A stretch of DNA of 64,000 bases from positions 124,001-188,000 of the forward strand of contig WHUZ01000105.1 in assembly GCA_015179045.1 (NCBI GenBank), read 5' to 3'. The translations under genes were made by a program, and so were the position numbers. Numbering within the stretch: position 1 is the stretch's first letter; each line of letters starts with the position of its first letter. A model generated the notes under the pieces. It was not told where the DNA came from. It was given only the letters and a program-made list of their open reading frames with translations, and made no database searches. Origin of the DNA: Kalaharituber pfeilii (lineage: Eukaryota > Ascomycota > Pezizomycetes > Pezizales > Pezizaceae). This document shows positions 1 to 10,504 of this stretch, piece by piece.

Positions 1-59
1 CAGTAACTGAATAGTAACTCGCAGATAAAACCATAAAATGAGAATGAACGTATAATAAA

Positions 60-1754
60 TCCTCCGTCTACTCCGCCGCCCAGTCCATCACCTCCGCCAA
101 CGTTATCTCCCCCCCCTCCTCGTCTCTTGACAGCTCCCTTAATCCCTCCTCTCCTCTCGGTAGTCTCTTCCTCCACGCTTCACACCCCTCTCATGATGTG
201 CTCAAAATTTTCATAGTCTCTTCCGCACCACCTGCATTCGGGAGAGGTCTCCTTCCCTATCTGGTATCTCCACTGCCGTAGTCCCTTGTTTCCCAGAATT
301 CCCGCCAGCGTGGATACCCTTCTCCTGCTCCCCAAATACTCCAGTGGTCTATACGACAAGTTTAATCTCTTCCTCTCCTCGGCTCTCCACTCTTTGACCT
401 GTTGTCTAATCCCTGCTCCGTCACCGTCTCATCCTGATATTGCATTGCAGTAGCATCTTTCGCCGCCATGTCTGCCCTAGTGTTACCTCTGACTCCTTTT
501 TGCGATTTCACCCACATCACCGCTACGTCATGGTCCCCCCGGGCAATCCTCTCCTCCCACCGCCTCCTCACGAAGTCAGCAGGCCCCTCTGGTGTCAAGT
601 CTCCTCTCGCTATCCTCTGTAATTTCGCTATGGTGACTCTGGAATCCGTGATCACCAGCAACTCCCCCTCTCCCTCCAAGGCTTCCCCCACCGCTATCAA
701 TTCCGCGTCGTTCACCGTGCATTGCCTCCCCAGGCAGACAGAAGTATCTTTGCTCCCCTGGTGTACTCCGGCTCCTGTCTTGTCTACTCTCCTGCTCCCG
801 TCTGTATATATACTCACCCACCCTTCCCCTTCCTCTCTGCCGATGATGTCTTCCCACTCCTCTCCACTAAGGTCTTTGGGATGAAACTGATGTACATAAA
901 TTGGTAGGGGGTCGCGGTGCTCGAGCGAACCTCTTAGGTATATAGTCTCCGGTTGCGGGTCCCTCATCGGTTCCTCCTCAAACCTCAATGATCTTGCTTC
1001 CACCCTCTTCGCCTCTCCGTCCACGAAAGTCTCAACCGACTCCAGATTCGCCAGCCCCTCCACCACATCCCTCCTCGTCCCCCATGGGGCACCGACTATC
1101 TCCCTAGCCACTCCGTACAGCCACTTCTCAAGTTGTCTGATCTTATGGTCCGAAGAGGAGGCTTTAGCGTAACCCGCCCATGCCCAACTTCCCCAGATCG
1201 CTATGTTCCTAGCAATGCTTGTATACAACTGCCGTCTTCTAGCGGGTGGTATCTTGTATAGCCGTGATGCTACCCGCCACGCCGCCTTCCCCAGTTGCAG
1301 CCTCCTGTTGAAGTGGTCATTGAACTTTAGCTCCCAGTCTATATACAGCCCTACCAACCTGTAACTTCGTCCCTTTGTCCCTATCACAATGGTCTCAGAC
1401 TTTCGCGGGTCCAGCTCAAACCCCTCCTCTTGTGCCTCCTCCGTCATCTTTCTGCGATGTTCCGCTATGTCTCTCTTCAGCATCCTCAACGACCTATTGG
1501 ACAAAACACTGTGAAAGTCGTCCACATAGGATCTGGAGAACTCGCGACTGTCTGCTTTTTCGGCCACCGGTGCAATCGCTACAAGGAAAAGTACCGGGGA
1601 TAGAGGGGAGCCCTGAGGAGTGCCGTCGGTCATTCTGCTCTCCCCCCTAACCTTCCTATCCCATGATACTTTACATTCTGTTGGCTGTAGGAACCCCTCT
1701 ACGAATGCCGCTATATTCGGGTCAACTGACTCTATTCTTTTCACCACCCTCTCG
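60..1754 (-). mobile_element. LINE-A fragment, 5'-truncated (RT thumb, RNase H, zinc motif)
   Basis: This is the 3' half of a Tad-like non-LTR retrotransposon. The open frame 362-1747 begins inside the RT domain: GTPQGSPLSP lies near residue 43 and the catalytic SYVDD near residue 74. It continues into an RNase H domain with IYTDGS, the acidic DAELIAV, ITDS and RADMAAK. Near 400 the frame shifts; the missing C-terminus, with the ILGNKGLRQWRYQIG block and a CRWCG...H zinc-knuckle-like motif, reads on the minus strand in another frame down to about 60. The 5' end is lost at about 1754, and the tail and poly(A) are not seen before the window edge. It is a dead copy; the family assignment is firm from the RT and RNase H motifs. 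Confidence 0.88.
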
Positions 1755-1894
1755 GTTGAAGAGGATAGGAGTGGCAGAATCGGAGAAGTGCAGCTGCAGG
1801 GAGGTCTAGACGGGGGAGCACCTAGCCTTCTAGTGCAGTCAGCAGAGGTTTCGTCCAGGAGGCTTTAGAGAATGCGGCGACATGGAGAAGAACT

Positions 1895-2083
1895 CCAGAG
1901 TCTGATGGAGATGTTGGGGGAGGACGGAGGGAGGATGCAGCGGTAGCTTTTATCTTAGTCATATTTCTTATTTCCTTTTCCTTTTCCCTACACCTCTATA
2001 TCTCATCCATGTACTTATCCCAATACCTCGCCATAGCCTGACAGGCGGCAAGCGAGTAATGATATAAAAAAAAAAAAAAAAAA
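1895..2083 (+). mobile_element. LINE-A 3'-tip insertion, 189 bp, with TSD
   Basis: A very short 5'-truncated LINE-A copy. It keeps only the last ORF2 codons (LMEMLGEDGG), the 3' UTR, the hairpin tail (2034-2062, stem GCCT/AGGC) and an 18-A tract. It is flanked by the 13-bp duplication atggagaagaact (1882-1894 and 2084-2096). Confidence 0.9.
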
Positions 2084-2096
2084 ATGGAGAAGAACT

Positions 2097-2605
2097 AGAA
2101 AAGGACGGTAGAGAATGAGGAGGAGTGGGATGAGTTGGAAAGGTTCTTTTCCGGGATCAGGTTTTAAAAGCGCGCGATTTACTGACCCGGGTCGGGGAAT
2201 GAGGAGGGGGATGACGTCATGTAACGAGAAATCTTCGTTCCGGGCTATGAAGGAGAGGAGAGAGGAAGGAGAGGGGAGAGGTGGAGAGATATAGGGGAGC
2301 CTCCCCGATGCAGAAGAACCGTCCGGAAGTTTCTGGGATCAGGTTTTCTAGAAGGGGAGAGGGGGGGGGTGGAACGTCGATGTGTATGTAGAACTTTGTC
2401 TGCACTCCGGTGAGGAAACAGGAGGGTGTGGAGGGCGGCCCGGTCGAGGATTGGTTTGCCAACCTTGATCTGGGATCGGGGTGCCCCGGGTGTGTACGTA
2501 GAGCGTGTAATCAGTTGTTTCTAACCTGACCCGGGTTTAAGGGTCCCTGCCATAGGCCATAGGCCAGTAGCCTATATGCGGGCCGGGGTTACGTGATTCA
2601 AAAGA
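2097..2605 (+). mobile_element. LINE-B type 3' UTR / SINE-like sequence
   Basis: A non-coding GA-rich stretch that shares the block 'gagatata-ggagcctccc-gatgcagaa' and the phrase 'gtttctgg-atcaggt' with the LINE-B insertion at 8276-8560. It ends in a variant of the LINE-B tail (ccctgccataggc...ggggttacgtgattc, about 2550-2603). There is no clear poly(A) and no TSD, so it is an old copy. It could be the LINE-B 3' UTR or a SINE that borrows it. Confidence 0.6.
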
Positions 2606-2769
2606 CTTTTGGGATCGTTGCTACCATCTAACTGCTTGCTTACAAATACTTCTGGGCACCAGCTTAACTAATCTCGCCAAGCACACTTCTTGGAGGCGGA
2701 GGGCCTGAGGTGCCTATTTTCTGACTCCGTATTAGCCGCTCATCAAACGCATCTCAGATTTACTGAGTC

Positions 2770-2863
2770 GCTCCAGTCTGCTAGCTTCTCTGTTCATTTC
2801 AGCGATTTCTTGGTGCGCTCCAGTCTGTTAGCTTCTCAGTTCATTTCAGCGATTTCTCGGTGC
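2770..2863 (+). repeat. 47-bp tandem duplication upstream of gene copy 1
   Basis: Two successive 47-bp units begin with gctccagtctg and end with ggtgc. They differ at only a few positions and sit 27 bp before the start codon of the 2890 gene. Copy 2 at 7660 lacks them. They may be in the promoter or 5' UTR. Confidence 0.75.
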
Positions 2864-2889
2864 CGGTGGAGTCAATCTGAAAAGAAAAT

Positions 2890-3920
2890 ATGCCGACACC
2901 TAGCTCTTCCAACTACGTACCGAAATTTCAACGTGATCCAGACCTGATCCAGCCCGACAACTACCTTACGGATGGCAAGCTTGATAAATTGTGGGACTGG
3001 TTCGGTGGGGCAATCCAGAATAAAACAGATCCTCAGTTGATTTTTGTTAAATTGGTAAACTCGGTATAGTTCATTTTATTTTTCTCCACTTTGGTTTCTG
3101 TACCCTTAGGAATACTCGAGCTCATTAGGTCCTTGCTACATCCCAGGTGCGCAAGTGTTATCAGGGAGGGCACTTCAGCTGCACGGCTGAAAGTTTTGGA
3201 CAAGGAAGCCTCTATACACCAACCGAATTCACGGCAACTGAAAATGTCGAGCCATTGCAACCACCATGCAACGAAACTTCTCCTGAAGACTTACGAGCCT
3301 CTCTTGCAGAAGTGCAAGCACAAGTAGCAATCAAAGAAGCTATGATTGACCAACTTCAAGATAGAATTATAACCATGGATAAAGAACGGGAGGAGCTTAT
3401 TGCTACAAAGGACCGAGAAAAGAATGACTTACAGCTCCAATTCAATTCACTCAACGAGAAATACACAAAGCAATTGGGCATAATCCATGATGTAGAGCCA
3501 AGTTGCATTACTCTCAAGTCAGCATTCCATCCCGACCACTACGTACAAATGGTCAGCGATAAGGGTACTGTCCGGGCATCTAGGAGTATCGGTGGCTGGG
3601 AGATTTTGCAACTGGTACGCCATGGCAAAGGAGTGGTGTCATTCAAGTCTACTTGGTTAAGAGATGCCTACTTAAGTACTGAGGCCTATCCTACTAAGGA
3701 TACAGGCTGGAGCGCTGGCTGGACTGTCAATTGCAAGAAATCTTGTAGTACACATGAGCAGTTTCGGATTCATCCAAGTACAGGGAATGAAGGAATTGTC
3801 TTTATTGAGCTAGTAGCTAGTCCAGGCAGGTATCTTAGCATCAACCAGGGTACTTGCCAAGTTGGCCTGCAGGGTTGCAAACTAGGATGTGAACAGCTTT
3901 ATCTTGTTGTCGTCCGGTAG
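2890..3920 (+). CDS. Coiled-coil protein with C-terminal beta-trefoil-like domain (copy 1)
   Basis: Unknown protein, predicted 315 aa from two exons: 2890-3063 (58 codons) and 3147-3920. They are separated by an 83-nt phase-0 GT-AG intron. The intron call rests on copy 2 (7660), which has the same 58-codon first exon and the same junction. Residues 1-58 carry a conserved LIQPDNYLT...W.W..AIQNK block; about 100-165 is a Glu/Lys-rich coiled coil; about 170-315 has YVQMVSDKGTVRAS, SFKSTWLRDAYLS, EQFRIHP and PGRYLSI segments, which I read as a fascin/actin-crosslinking-like beta-trefoil. That fold is an inference from pattern only. There is no signal peptide or membrane segment. It looks intact and lies between transposon fragments. 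Confidence 0.72.
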
Positions 3921-4042
3921 ATATTTAGGTGAGCACAAAGAATGAGTTAGATTCAGGAGGAAGGAAGGAGGTGGACAAAAAGTATTTCGGAAGGGTGACA
4001 GGCCGCAGACTGTGGTGGTGTACGTTTATCTGTGTGGTTAAA

Positions 4043-4527
4043 TTTTTTTTTTTTTTTTTTTTTTTATATATATCAGTAGTCGCATGCCGCCCTATGGGCT
4101 ATGGCGAGGTGTTTTATTAGAATAAAGGAAAAAGTGAGCACTAAGTACATGTATTACCCGGGGTGTTCATGCGTGATGCGGGTAAGCAATCCCAGAATGG
4201 CAGAATCGTGTCCGTGACCTGTCTACTTCCTCTCTCTGTCTCGTACACGTTCGCCCGTAACCACCTTCCTCCGAGCCTGACTTTCCCCATGTCTGTTGGT
4301 GTTTCCAGGTAAACTACCACGGAACTTGTCACCTTGCCTTCCTCCATAGGGATTGTCTTTTTTCGTAGCCATCTGATCCCTGTTGTCTTGCCTATGTCTT
4401 TGTTGGACGCCTCCAACCATCTTCGGAGATTCCCCAAGTCTTTCCTCAGGGCTATGCCGTGTACGACAATGCCTTGTCTTGTGGTAATGTCGGGGCGGGT
4501 CGGGAGGTGGGACTGGGAGTCTGGCAC
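4043..4527 (-). mobile_element. Half-LINE (ORF1-like only) with LINE-A tail
   Basis: Read on the minus strand, the ORF 4141-4527 encodes the VVHGIALRKDL...GIRWLRKK...SSVVVYLETPT...LGGRWLR domain found in five other elements here. It is followed by a short 3' UTR, the LINE-A hairpin tail (about 4075-4105) and a 23-nt poly(A), seen as T on the plus strand at 4043-4065. There is no RT, endonuclease or RNase H sequence. The domain may be an RRM-like gag/ORF1 module; this is an inference. The 5' end is truncated near a LINE-B fragment. Confidence 0.75.
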
Positions 4528-4529
4528 AG

Positions 4530-4880
4530 CCTATGGCAGAGACCCATATACCCGGGTCAGGTTAAAGCTGCTACCTATCTATACTACGTACACAATTGGT
4601 ACACGACGTTCCTTCCGGCCTTCGGTTATCCCAGTTCCAGGCCGGCGAACCATACCACGACTGGGTTGCCCTCTACCCCCTCCTGCTTCCACCCTTTCTC
4701 CTCTAAGTCCTCCTAGTACTGACAGGTGACCATCTCACCACTTTCCATCTTCCTCTTGAGTCACTCCAACTCGCCACACTTGAACACCACATGTTCTGTA
4801 CTCCACGCTGCTCTGCAAGAGCACCGCACCTCCTGTCCACTGAATTTCCCCCTCCACATGGCTCCACCTAAGCCGGCATA
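4530..4880 (-). mobile_element. LINE-B ORF2 3'-end fragment
   Basis: It aligns by eye with the minus-strand LINE-B at 32845-33210: the same tatacccggg.caggt 3' UTR phrase and the coding region for the C-terminal zinc-like segment (the 'gaacaccacatg' and 'cacctcct' blocks). It lacks the last ~35 nt of the tail and has no poly(A). It is a decayed remnant abutting half-LINEs on both sides. Confidence 0.7.
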
Positions 4881-5657
4881 GTCATCCACGGAATCGCCCT
4901 GCGAAAGGACTTGGGGAAAGTCCGCACATGGCTGGAGGAGGCAAACAAGGAGATCGGTAAGACTGTCGGGATGTAACGGCGGTCGTGGTCCAGTGCCCGT
5001 GGATGACGGCGATCTACGGAGCGCAGGAAGGTAGGAGGCGGCAGGCGACGGTTCAGCAGTTCGCAGCGGTAAGGCGGTTCACAGCAGTACAGCAGTTCAG
5101 CGGGTCGGCACAGCAGGTAACCACTCTACTTAGTAGAAACTAAATACAAGAGGTTGCGTAAAGAGAAAAGGAACGGGGAACACACAGCCATGAACACCAC
5201 TTATATACAGTTTCAATACGCACTCAGGTCGCATCCTTTTTACCCGTATTTATTGTACCGACATCCCGAAATGCTTGTCAGAGGTCACCTTTAGCGTGAA
5301 GCTATTTACCCGGCTCGCTATACAATATCCCGTTACACGGGATCAGATGGCTGAGACGCAAGGCACTGCTGTTGGAGGAAGGGAAAAAGACCAGCTCAGC
5401 CGTGGTATACCTGGAGAAGTAAGTCCAAATTCAGAGAGTGCGTTTTGGAGGGAAGTGGTTGAAGGCATGCCGGTACGAGGCGGAGAGAAGATAGACACCG
5501 GCTCCTGATCTCCGCCCGCGCAATTTACGAGGACCGCGGGTACAACATGTAGTTAGTGACAGTTAACTTTCTTTCTTTCTTTTAAATAAATACCTCGCCA
5601 TAGCCCATAGGGCGGCAAGCGAGTAATGATATTAAAAAAAAAAAAAAAAAAAAAAAA
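4880..5657 (+). mobile_element. Half-LINE (+) with LINE-A tail, split by a solo LTR
   Basis: The plus strand encodes IVIHGIALRKDLGKVRTWLE up to 4971. The domain resumes after 5342 with GIRWLRRKALLLEEGKK.SSAVVYLE, which restores the phrase TVGIRW across the LTR. A frameshift follows. The 3' UTR with its 'accgcgggtacaacatgta' block leads to the LINE-A hairpin (5593-5624) and poly(A) to 5657. No RT sequence is present. Confidence 0.75.
4972..5337 (+). mobile_element. Solo LTR, 366 bp
   Basis: It begins TGTAACGG and ends CCGTTACA, which are inverted ends of TG...CA type. It is flanked by the exact 5-bp TSD cggga (4967-4971, 5338-5342). Removing it rejoins the interrupted half-LINE reading frame. 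Internal parts of the retrotransposon are absent, so it is a recombined solo LTR. Strand is arbitrary. Confidence 0.85.
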
Positions 5658-5702
5658 CGTGTCTTATTGGATCAACATTGCCGGCCTGAGCCAATTGGTC
5701 TG

Positions 5703-6300
5703 GTAACGATTATTGGATATATGTCTTGCCGACCCGACGGCGTGAGGTGAGGTAGAATGAGCTTAATTTAACATGTATGGCAGGCCCGACTCGCTGGCGC
5801 GATATGAGCCAGAATGAACCGAATTTCACAGGTATAGCAGGTCCAGCCCGACGGTGTGAGTTGAGGTAGAATGAGCTCAATTTGACAGGTATGGCAGATC
5901 CGACCTGCCGGCGTAAGATGTGGGAGAACAAGCTAAGGTAGAGTGAGCTGAATTTGACAGGTATGGCAGGGTCCACTCGGCGGCGTGAGATGAGGAAGAA
6001 TGAGCTGAATTTGACAGGTATTGCAGGCCCGACCTGATGGCGTAGAATGAGCAGAATTTGACAGGTATGGCAGGTCCGTCCTGAGGGCGTGAGATGAGGT
6101 GAATTTGACACATGACCGGCCCGATCCGACGGCACGGGATGATGCAGGATGAGCTGAATTTGACACGTATAGCCGGCCTGACCTGACGGCGCGAGATCAG
6201 GTACAATGAACTGAATTTGACAGGTATGGCAGGCCCGACCAGACGGTACGAGAGCCGTCGGGCGGGACCTGTCATATCTATCAAATTCAGCTCATTTTGC
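5703..6300 (-). repeat. Minisatellite array, ~50-65 bp units
   Basis: About ten degenerate units of the type gaatgagctgaatttgacag-gtatggcaggcccgacc-gacggcgtgagatgagg. The last unit (about 6245-6300) is in reverse orientation. The same unit, reverse-complemented, forms the array at 15354-15895. The overlapping open frames here are low-complexity shadows of the repeat. Confidence 0.85.
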
Positions 6301-6351
6301 AGGACTAGTTGGCACTTCGGCCCTTTAGGTAGGCCCAAGCTATATCAAATG

Positions 6352-6420
6352 CCCTGCCATGGCGAACAGCTGCACGCGGGGTTACGTGACAAAAAAAAAA
6401 CAAAAAAAACAAAAAAACAA
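6352..6420 (+). mobile_element. Minimal LINE-B tail insertion, 69 bp
   Basis: It consists only of the LINE-B terminal tail (ccctgccatggcga...gcggggttacgtga) and an A-rich tract broken by single C's. It is flanked by the exact 15-bp TSD aagctatatcaaatg (6337-6351, 6421-6435). Confidence 0.92.
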
Positions 6421-6609
6421 AAGCTATATCAAATGCGACTGGGTTCAATCCGGCGCGCGGAGTAACTACAAGTAACTGTGATGACGACGAGTAGCCGCTA
6501 TTCCTGTAATATTGTACTGGTAGTACTATTGCTACTATTGTATAAGCAGGTAGAGTATTGCAGTGAGTAGGTATTTGCTTGTAGGCATCAAAGGACGAGA
6601 TTTTTATAG

Positions 6610-6643
<34 letters not shown>

Positions 6644-7187
6644 AATCATTACTCGCTTGCCGCCTGTGAGGCTATGGCGAGATTTGTTTAGATACATATA
6701 GTTTGGAGAAGGAAAAAGTAGAAGGAAATGAGATAAGTAATATCATGAAATGAATAATTAGTGATGTCAAGAAATCAGTCAAATTGGTCCGTCCTGCCAT
6801 CTGCTATTCCCGTCCTGCCCACTCTAGTAATTCCACCAGTCTGTCTGCCTCGCCGTCGGTTTTGGGAGGTTTTTTAAGGTAGGCCTCCCCCCCTGGCCAT
6901 TTTCGTTTCCATACCTCACATTCGGAGAGCACGTGGGTGGTGGTTTCTAGGCTTTTGCCGCTGCATCTGCACTCTGGGCTGTCGTCGTTCCCGATCTTGT
7001 GTTTCCAATGTCGTAGTCCTTTGTTGCCCAGTATGCCAGCCAGGATGGCGACCCTCGTCCCCAGATGCTGTAGTGGTCGGTAGCTCAGGTCTAGTCTATT
7101 GCGTTCGCTGGCCCTTCGTGATCTTGCGAGCTGTCTCATACCTGCTTCTGTCACTGTTTCGTCTTGATACTGCAGCGCGGTACCTAT
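6610..7187 (-). mobile_element. LINE-A 3' fragment with TSD
   Basis: On the minus strand it encodes the last 116 residues of ORF2 (6804-7154): TEAGMRQ, the ILAGILGNKGLRHWKHKIG block, a zinc motif changed to CRCSG, then WPGG and LLEWAGRE. The 3' UTR, LINE-A hairpin (about 6652-6682, stem GCCT/AGGC) and poly(A) follow. The 12-bp TSD agatttttatag lies at 6598-6609 and 7188-7199. Confidence 0.92.
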
Positions 7188-7659
7188 AGATTTTTATAGA
7201 GTATAGAGGTAAGTACAACTATAGATGCTATAGATGTAGCTTTTTCCTTAAGATTTAGAATTAGTACTATCAATTTAATCTAGAGTTAATTTGTCACATA
7301 TATTAGAGATATATTCTGTAAGTTATTGAGTGCTAAATCTGGAAAATTGGTGCCAGCAAAAGTGCCAAGGTGTTTGCTCGTTACCCATACGCCGCTCGTT
7401 ACTACTACGGGACCTGAATGCATGCGATGCAGTACTGGGGCAACGAAAGCGGAAGAATACTTGCGGTTATTTTTTTTTTTTTTTTTTGATTCGCCAACCG
7501 ATTCGAGGCCATGCAAGGTGGCGGGCCTGAAGTCATCAACTGGTTACCTAATCAGCAACAAATCAAAATCGTGAACTTTGGCGAGTCGCTACATAGTCCG
7601 TCAGTTTCTCTGTTCTCCCACTTAACATTTTCTCACATTACTCGGAACAGAAATTAAAT

Positions 7660-8528
7660 ATGACGATGCCTCCCTCTCCCGACTCCGTACCGAAATCGGG
7701 ACGTGATTCAGACCTGATCCAACCTGACAATTACCTGACCAATGGCAAGCTTGATGAATTGTGGGATTGGTACAGTGGGGCAATCCAGAATAAAATGGAT
7801 TCTCAGTTGATTTTTGTTAAATTGATAAACTCGGTACAGTTCAATTTACTTTCATCCACTTCAGTATCTGTACCCTTGCGGATGCTCGAGCTCATTATAT
7901 GCTTTCTGTTCCAGGTGCGCAAGTGTTATCAGGGAGAGCACTTCGCCAGTACAGTTGGAAGTTTTGCACAAGGATGTAGCCTCTACACACCAAGCGAGTT
8001 CACGGCAACTGATAGTGTGGAGCCATTGTGCGACAAAACTGGTCTTGAAGACTTGCGAGCCTCTCTTGAAGAAGCGCAAACAGAAGTAGCAACCAAAGAA
8101 GCTATGATTGGCCAACTTCAAGAGAGGCTGATAACCATGGATAAAGAACGAGAGAAGCTTGTTAGCACTAAAGAACGAGAAAAGAAAGAGTTGCAACTCC
8201 AATTCGATTCACTCAAAGAAGATTATGAAAAGCGAATAAACCTCTCTCAGAATCTAGAGCCAACCTACATTGCCACTAGGGCGCCGTGCGGTTTGCTGTC
8301 GGGGAAGTTTGCTTGCCGGGGTGCGAAAGTGTGGAGAAGAGGGGAGGGGGGGGGAGGGGAGATATATAGTGGAGCCTCCCTGAGGCAGAAACCGGAAGGT
8401 CCGTCCGGAGGTTTCTGGAATCAGGTGGTAGAAGTAGATAGAAATTTCTTTGTTTGTTAAGCCTGTCTCCGGGCTTCGAGGGCTTGCCCAGGGACCCTGC
8501 CATGGCCACGTGCTACAAGCGGGGTTAT

Positions 8529-8561
<33 letters not shown>

Positions 8562-8987
8562 CCTACATTGCCATCAAGTCAGCCTGGGTTCTCGATAGCT
8601 ATGTACAGATGATTAGTGATCAGGGTACCGTTCAGGCATCTCGCAGTATAAGTGGTTGGGAGGTTTTGCAACTGGTACGTTGTGGCAAAGGAATGGTTTC
8701 ATTCAAGTCCACCTGGTTAGGCGATGCCTACTTAAGCGCTGAGGAACGCGCCAGTCCTGCTAAGAAAACAGGTTGGAGTCATGGATGGACTGTCAATTGC
8801 AAAAAAATCTTGCGGCATAGGTGAGCAGTTTCGGATTCATCCAAGTAAAAAGAATGAAGGGATTGTGTTTATCGAGCTAGCAGCTAGTCCGGGCAAGTTT
8901 CTTAGCATCAATCAGGATACTCAGGAGGTTGGCATCCAGGGTTGCAAACTAGGATGGGAGCAGTTTTATCTTGTTGTTGTCCGGTAG
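7660..8987 (+). pseudogene. Copy 2 of the coiled-coil/beta-trefoil-like gene, disrupted
   Basis: Paralogue of the 2890 gene. Exon 1 is 7660-7833 (58 codons); the intron 7834-7914 is 81 nt, a multiple of three with no stop, so the frame also reads through it. Exon 2 starts at 7915 (VRKCYQG) and holds the coiled coil. At 8275 it is interrupted by a 285-bp LINE-B tail insertion, and resumes at 8574 with IKSAW...YVQMISDQGTV. A run of seven A's at about 8806-8812 (shorter in copy 1) shifts the frame and ends it at 8822. The conserved end EQFRIHP...GKFLSI...FYLVVVR follows in another frame to 8987. Two independent lesions make this a pseudogene. Confidence 0.85.
8276..8560 (+). mobile_element. LINE-B 3'-end insertion inside copy 2
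   Basis: A 285-bp non-coding insertion with the GA-rich LINE-B 3' UTR, the phrase cctgtctccgggcttcgagg shared in near-identical form with 46950-46975, the ggggttatgtgattt tail and a 26-nt poly(A). It is flanked by the exact 13-bp TSD acctacattgcca (8263-8275, 8561-8573). Removing it restores the gene frame. Confidence 0.94.
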
Positions 8988-9272
8988 ACATCCAATGAGT
9001 ACGGGGAATAAATTGGGTTCAGTATATAGTGCAGTAATATTTTCTTTTTCTCCCTCCGCCATTCGGATACGGACTGGCTAGTATTTGAAATGGGAATCAT
9101 GAATGTTTATATAGAAGTACATGCTACGCAATGGGCGCATTCCTCTCTGAAAACAAGTCATCACGAAATCGTGTTTTATTGAGTATCGTGAACAGTAGCA
9201 TCAGCTCCTTGTAGTTAGCACCTTCCTGCTACGCCTCGCTACCAGCGGATGCTAGAATACGCTAGTAGCAGT

Positions 9273-9345
9273 ATTTTTTTTTTGTGGTTTCATCACGTAA
9301 CCCCGCATACAGGCTGCCGGTACCAGCCTACCGTACGAAAAAATC
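9273..9345 (-). mobile_element. Minimal LINE-B tail, minus strand
   Basis: A T-run is followed by tcacgtaaccccgcatacag and gctgcc-ggtaccagcct, the reverse complement of the LINE-B tail hairpin. There is no convincing TSD. The flanks (8988-9272 and 9346-9428) hold nothing I can recognise. Confidence 0.6.
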
Positions 9346-9428
9346 TCCATTTTGGGTTACGAGTTTGGTTCCGCGGTCACACAATAATTAATATTTAATA
9401 GTGTTAAATTTAGTTTGGCATGGTTTAG

Positions 9429-10273
9429 TTTTTTTGGTTTTTTTAATCAATAGTCGCATGCCGCCCTATGGGCTATGGCGAGGTTTTAATTAAAGAAAGA
9501 AAAATAATGACCAATAAATACATTGTTGCCCGCGGTGCTCTTACATGATGCGGGTGGAATGCCCATACAAAGCGTCTCTCACTTCCGTCGTCTATCCTGC
9601 TCATATGGGCAGATCCTCAACCATTTCCCGCCCAGTCTTACCCTGTCTATGTTGGTCTCTTTCTCCAAGTACACCACGACTGAGCTGGTCTTCTTGCCCT
9701 ATTCCAGCAGCACAGTCTTTTTCCTCAACCACCGTATTCCAACTGTCTTTCCCAGTTCTGCGTTCCCCGTCTCCAGCCATCGCCTAACTTTTCCTGGGTC
9801 TTTTCTGAGGGCGATTCCATGTACTACGACACCGTGCTTTGAGGTGGTGGCGTCGGGGTTCGGTGCGGGGGCGGAGGGTTTGTCGGACTTCTTGGTGGGC
9901 TTGTCTGTCTTCTTGGTGTGTCTTGGGTTCGTATTGGGAGCCTCGGGGGTCGGGGTTGGGGGTTGTTGTGTTTTGGTGTTGGCGACGGGGGAGCTTCCCG
10001 TGGGTGTCGCCGGAGTCCCAACCGGAGGAGAGGATGCAATCTTTTGCGCTTCTTTCTTGTCTAGGCGTCGCTTTATTTCGTATGGTTCCTGTGGCGACGG
10101 CTGTCTTCCTTTCCTCTTTCTGGTCTGGGGGGATGTCGTGGCCTCCACCGTGTGGACGGTGGAAATCTCGCTGAAGCCCAGGGCTCCAGGGGTGTTATCC
10201 TCCGTTGTTAGTTTTTCGGAGTAGCAGGTGATAATTGTGCTAAAACCGAGGATCTCCGGGACTGGGTCAACCC
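9429..10273 (-). mobile_element. Half-LINE, 845 bp, LINE-A tail, exact TSD
   Basis: On the minus strand an open frame runs from the 5' end (ATG at 10277 lies in the flanking duplication) to 9699. It is a basic Pro/Thr-rich region (RKRKGRQPSPQEPYEIKRRL, then many P/T) of ~130 aa followed by the GVVVHGIALRK...VGIRWLRKKTVLLE domain. A frameshift near 9700 cuts the end of the domain. The 3' UTR, LINE-A hairpin (about 9450-9482) and a T/G-interrupted tail follow. The 11-bp TSD is gcatggtttag (9418-9428, 10274-10284). No RT. From 10285 to 10500 nothing is recognised. Confidence 0.85.
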
Positions 10274-10504
10274 GCATGGTTTAGTACAGAATTTGCTGTT
10301 GTGATCTCGGTAATGCTAAGGACATTGGAGCAGTCCATAGTTTTCAAACCGTTAAACTTGAAATAGCCGTGATAACACCGCTTTTAGTTTAAATGGTTTT
10401 AGTAAAATTTAACAGCATTCACATTCACTAAAAAATTGACTTAATTCACTGGATATCTGCCCTTTCTTAGTTCCAACAACCTGAATCTTGTAGGCTCTTA
10501 ATTT

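Noticed and set aside
7471..7488. T-run at 7471 as another mini retro-insertion
   Set aside because: No LINE-A or LINE-B tail follows the T-run and no TSD is seen.
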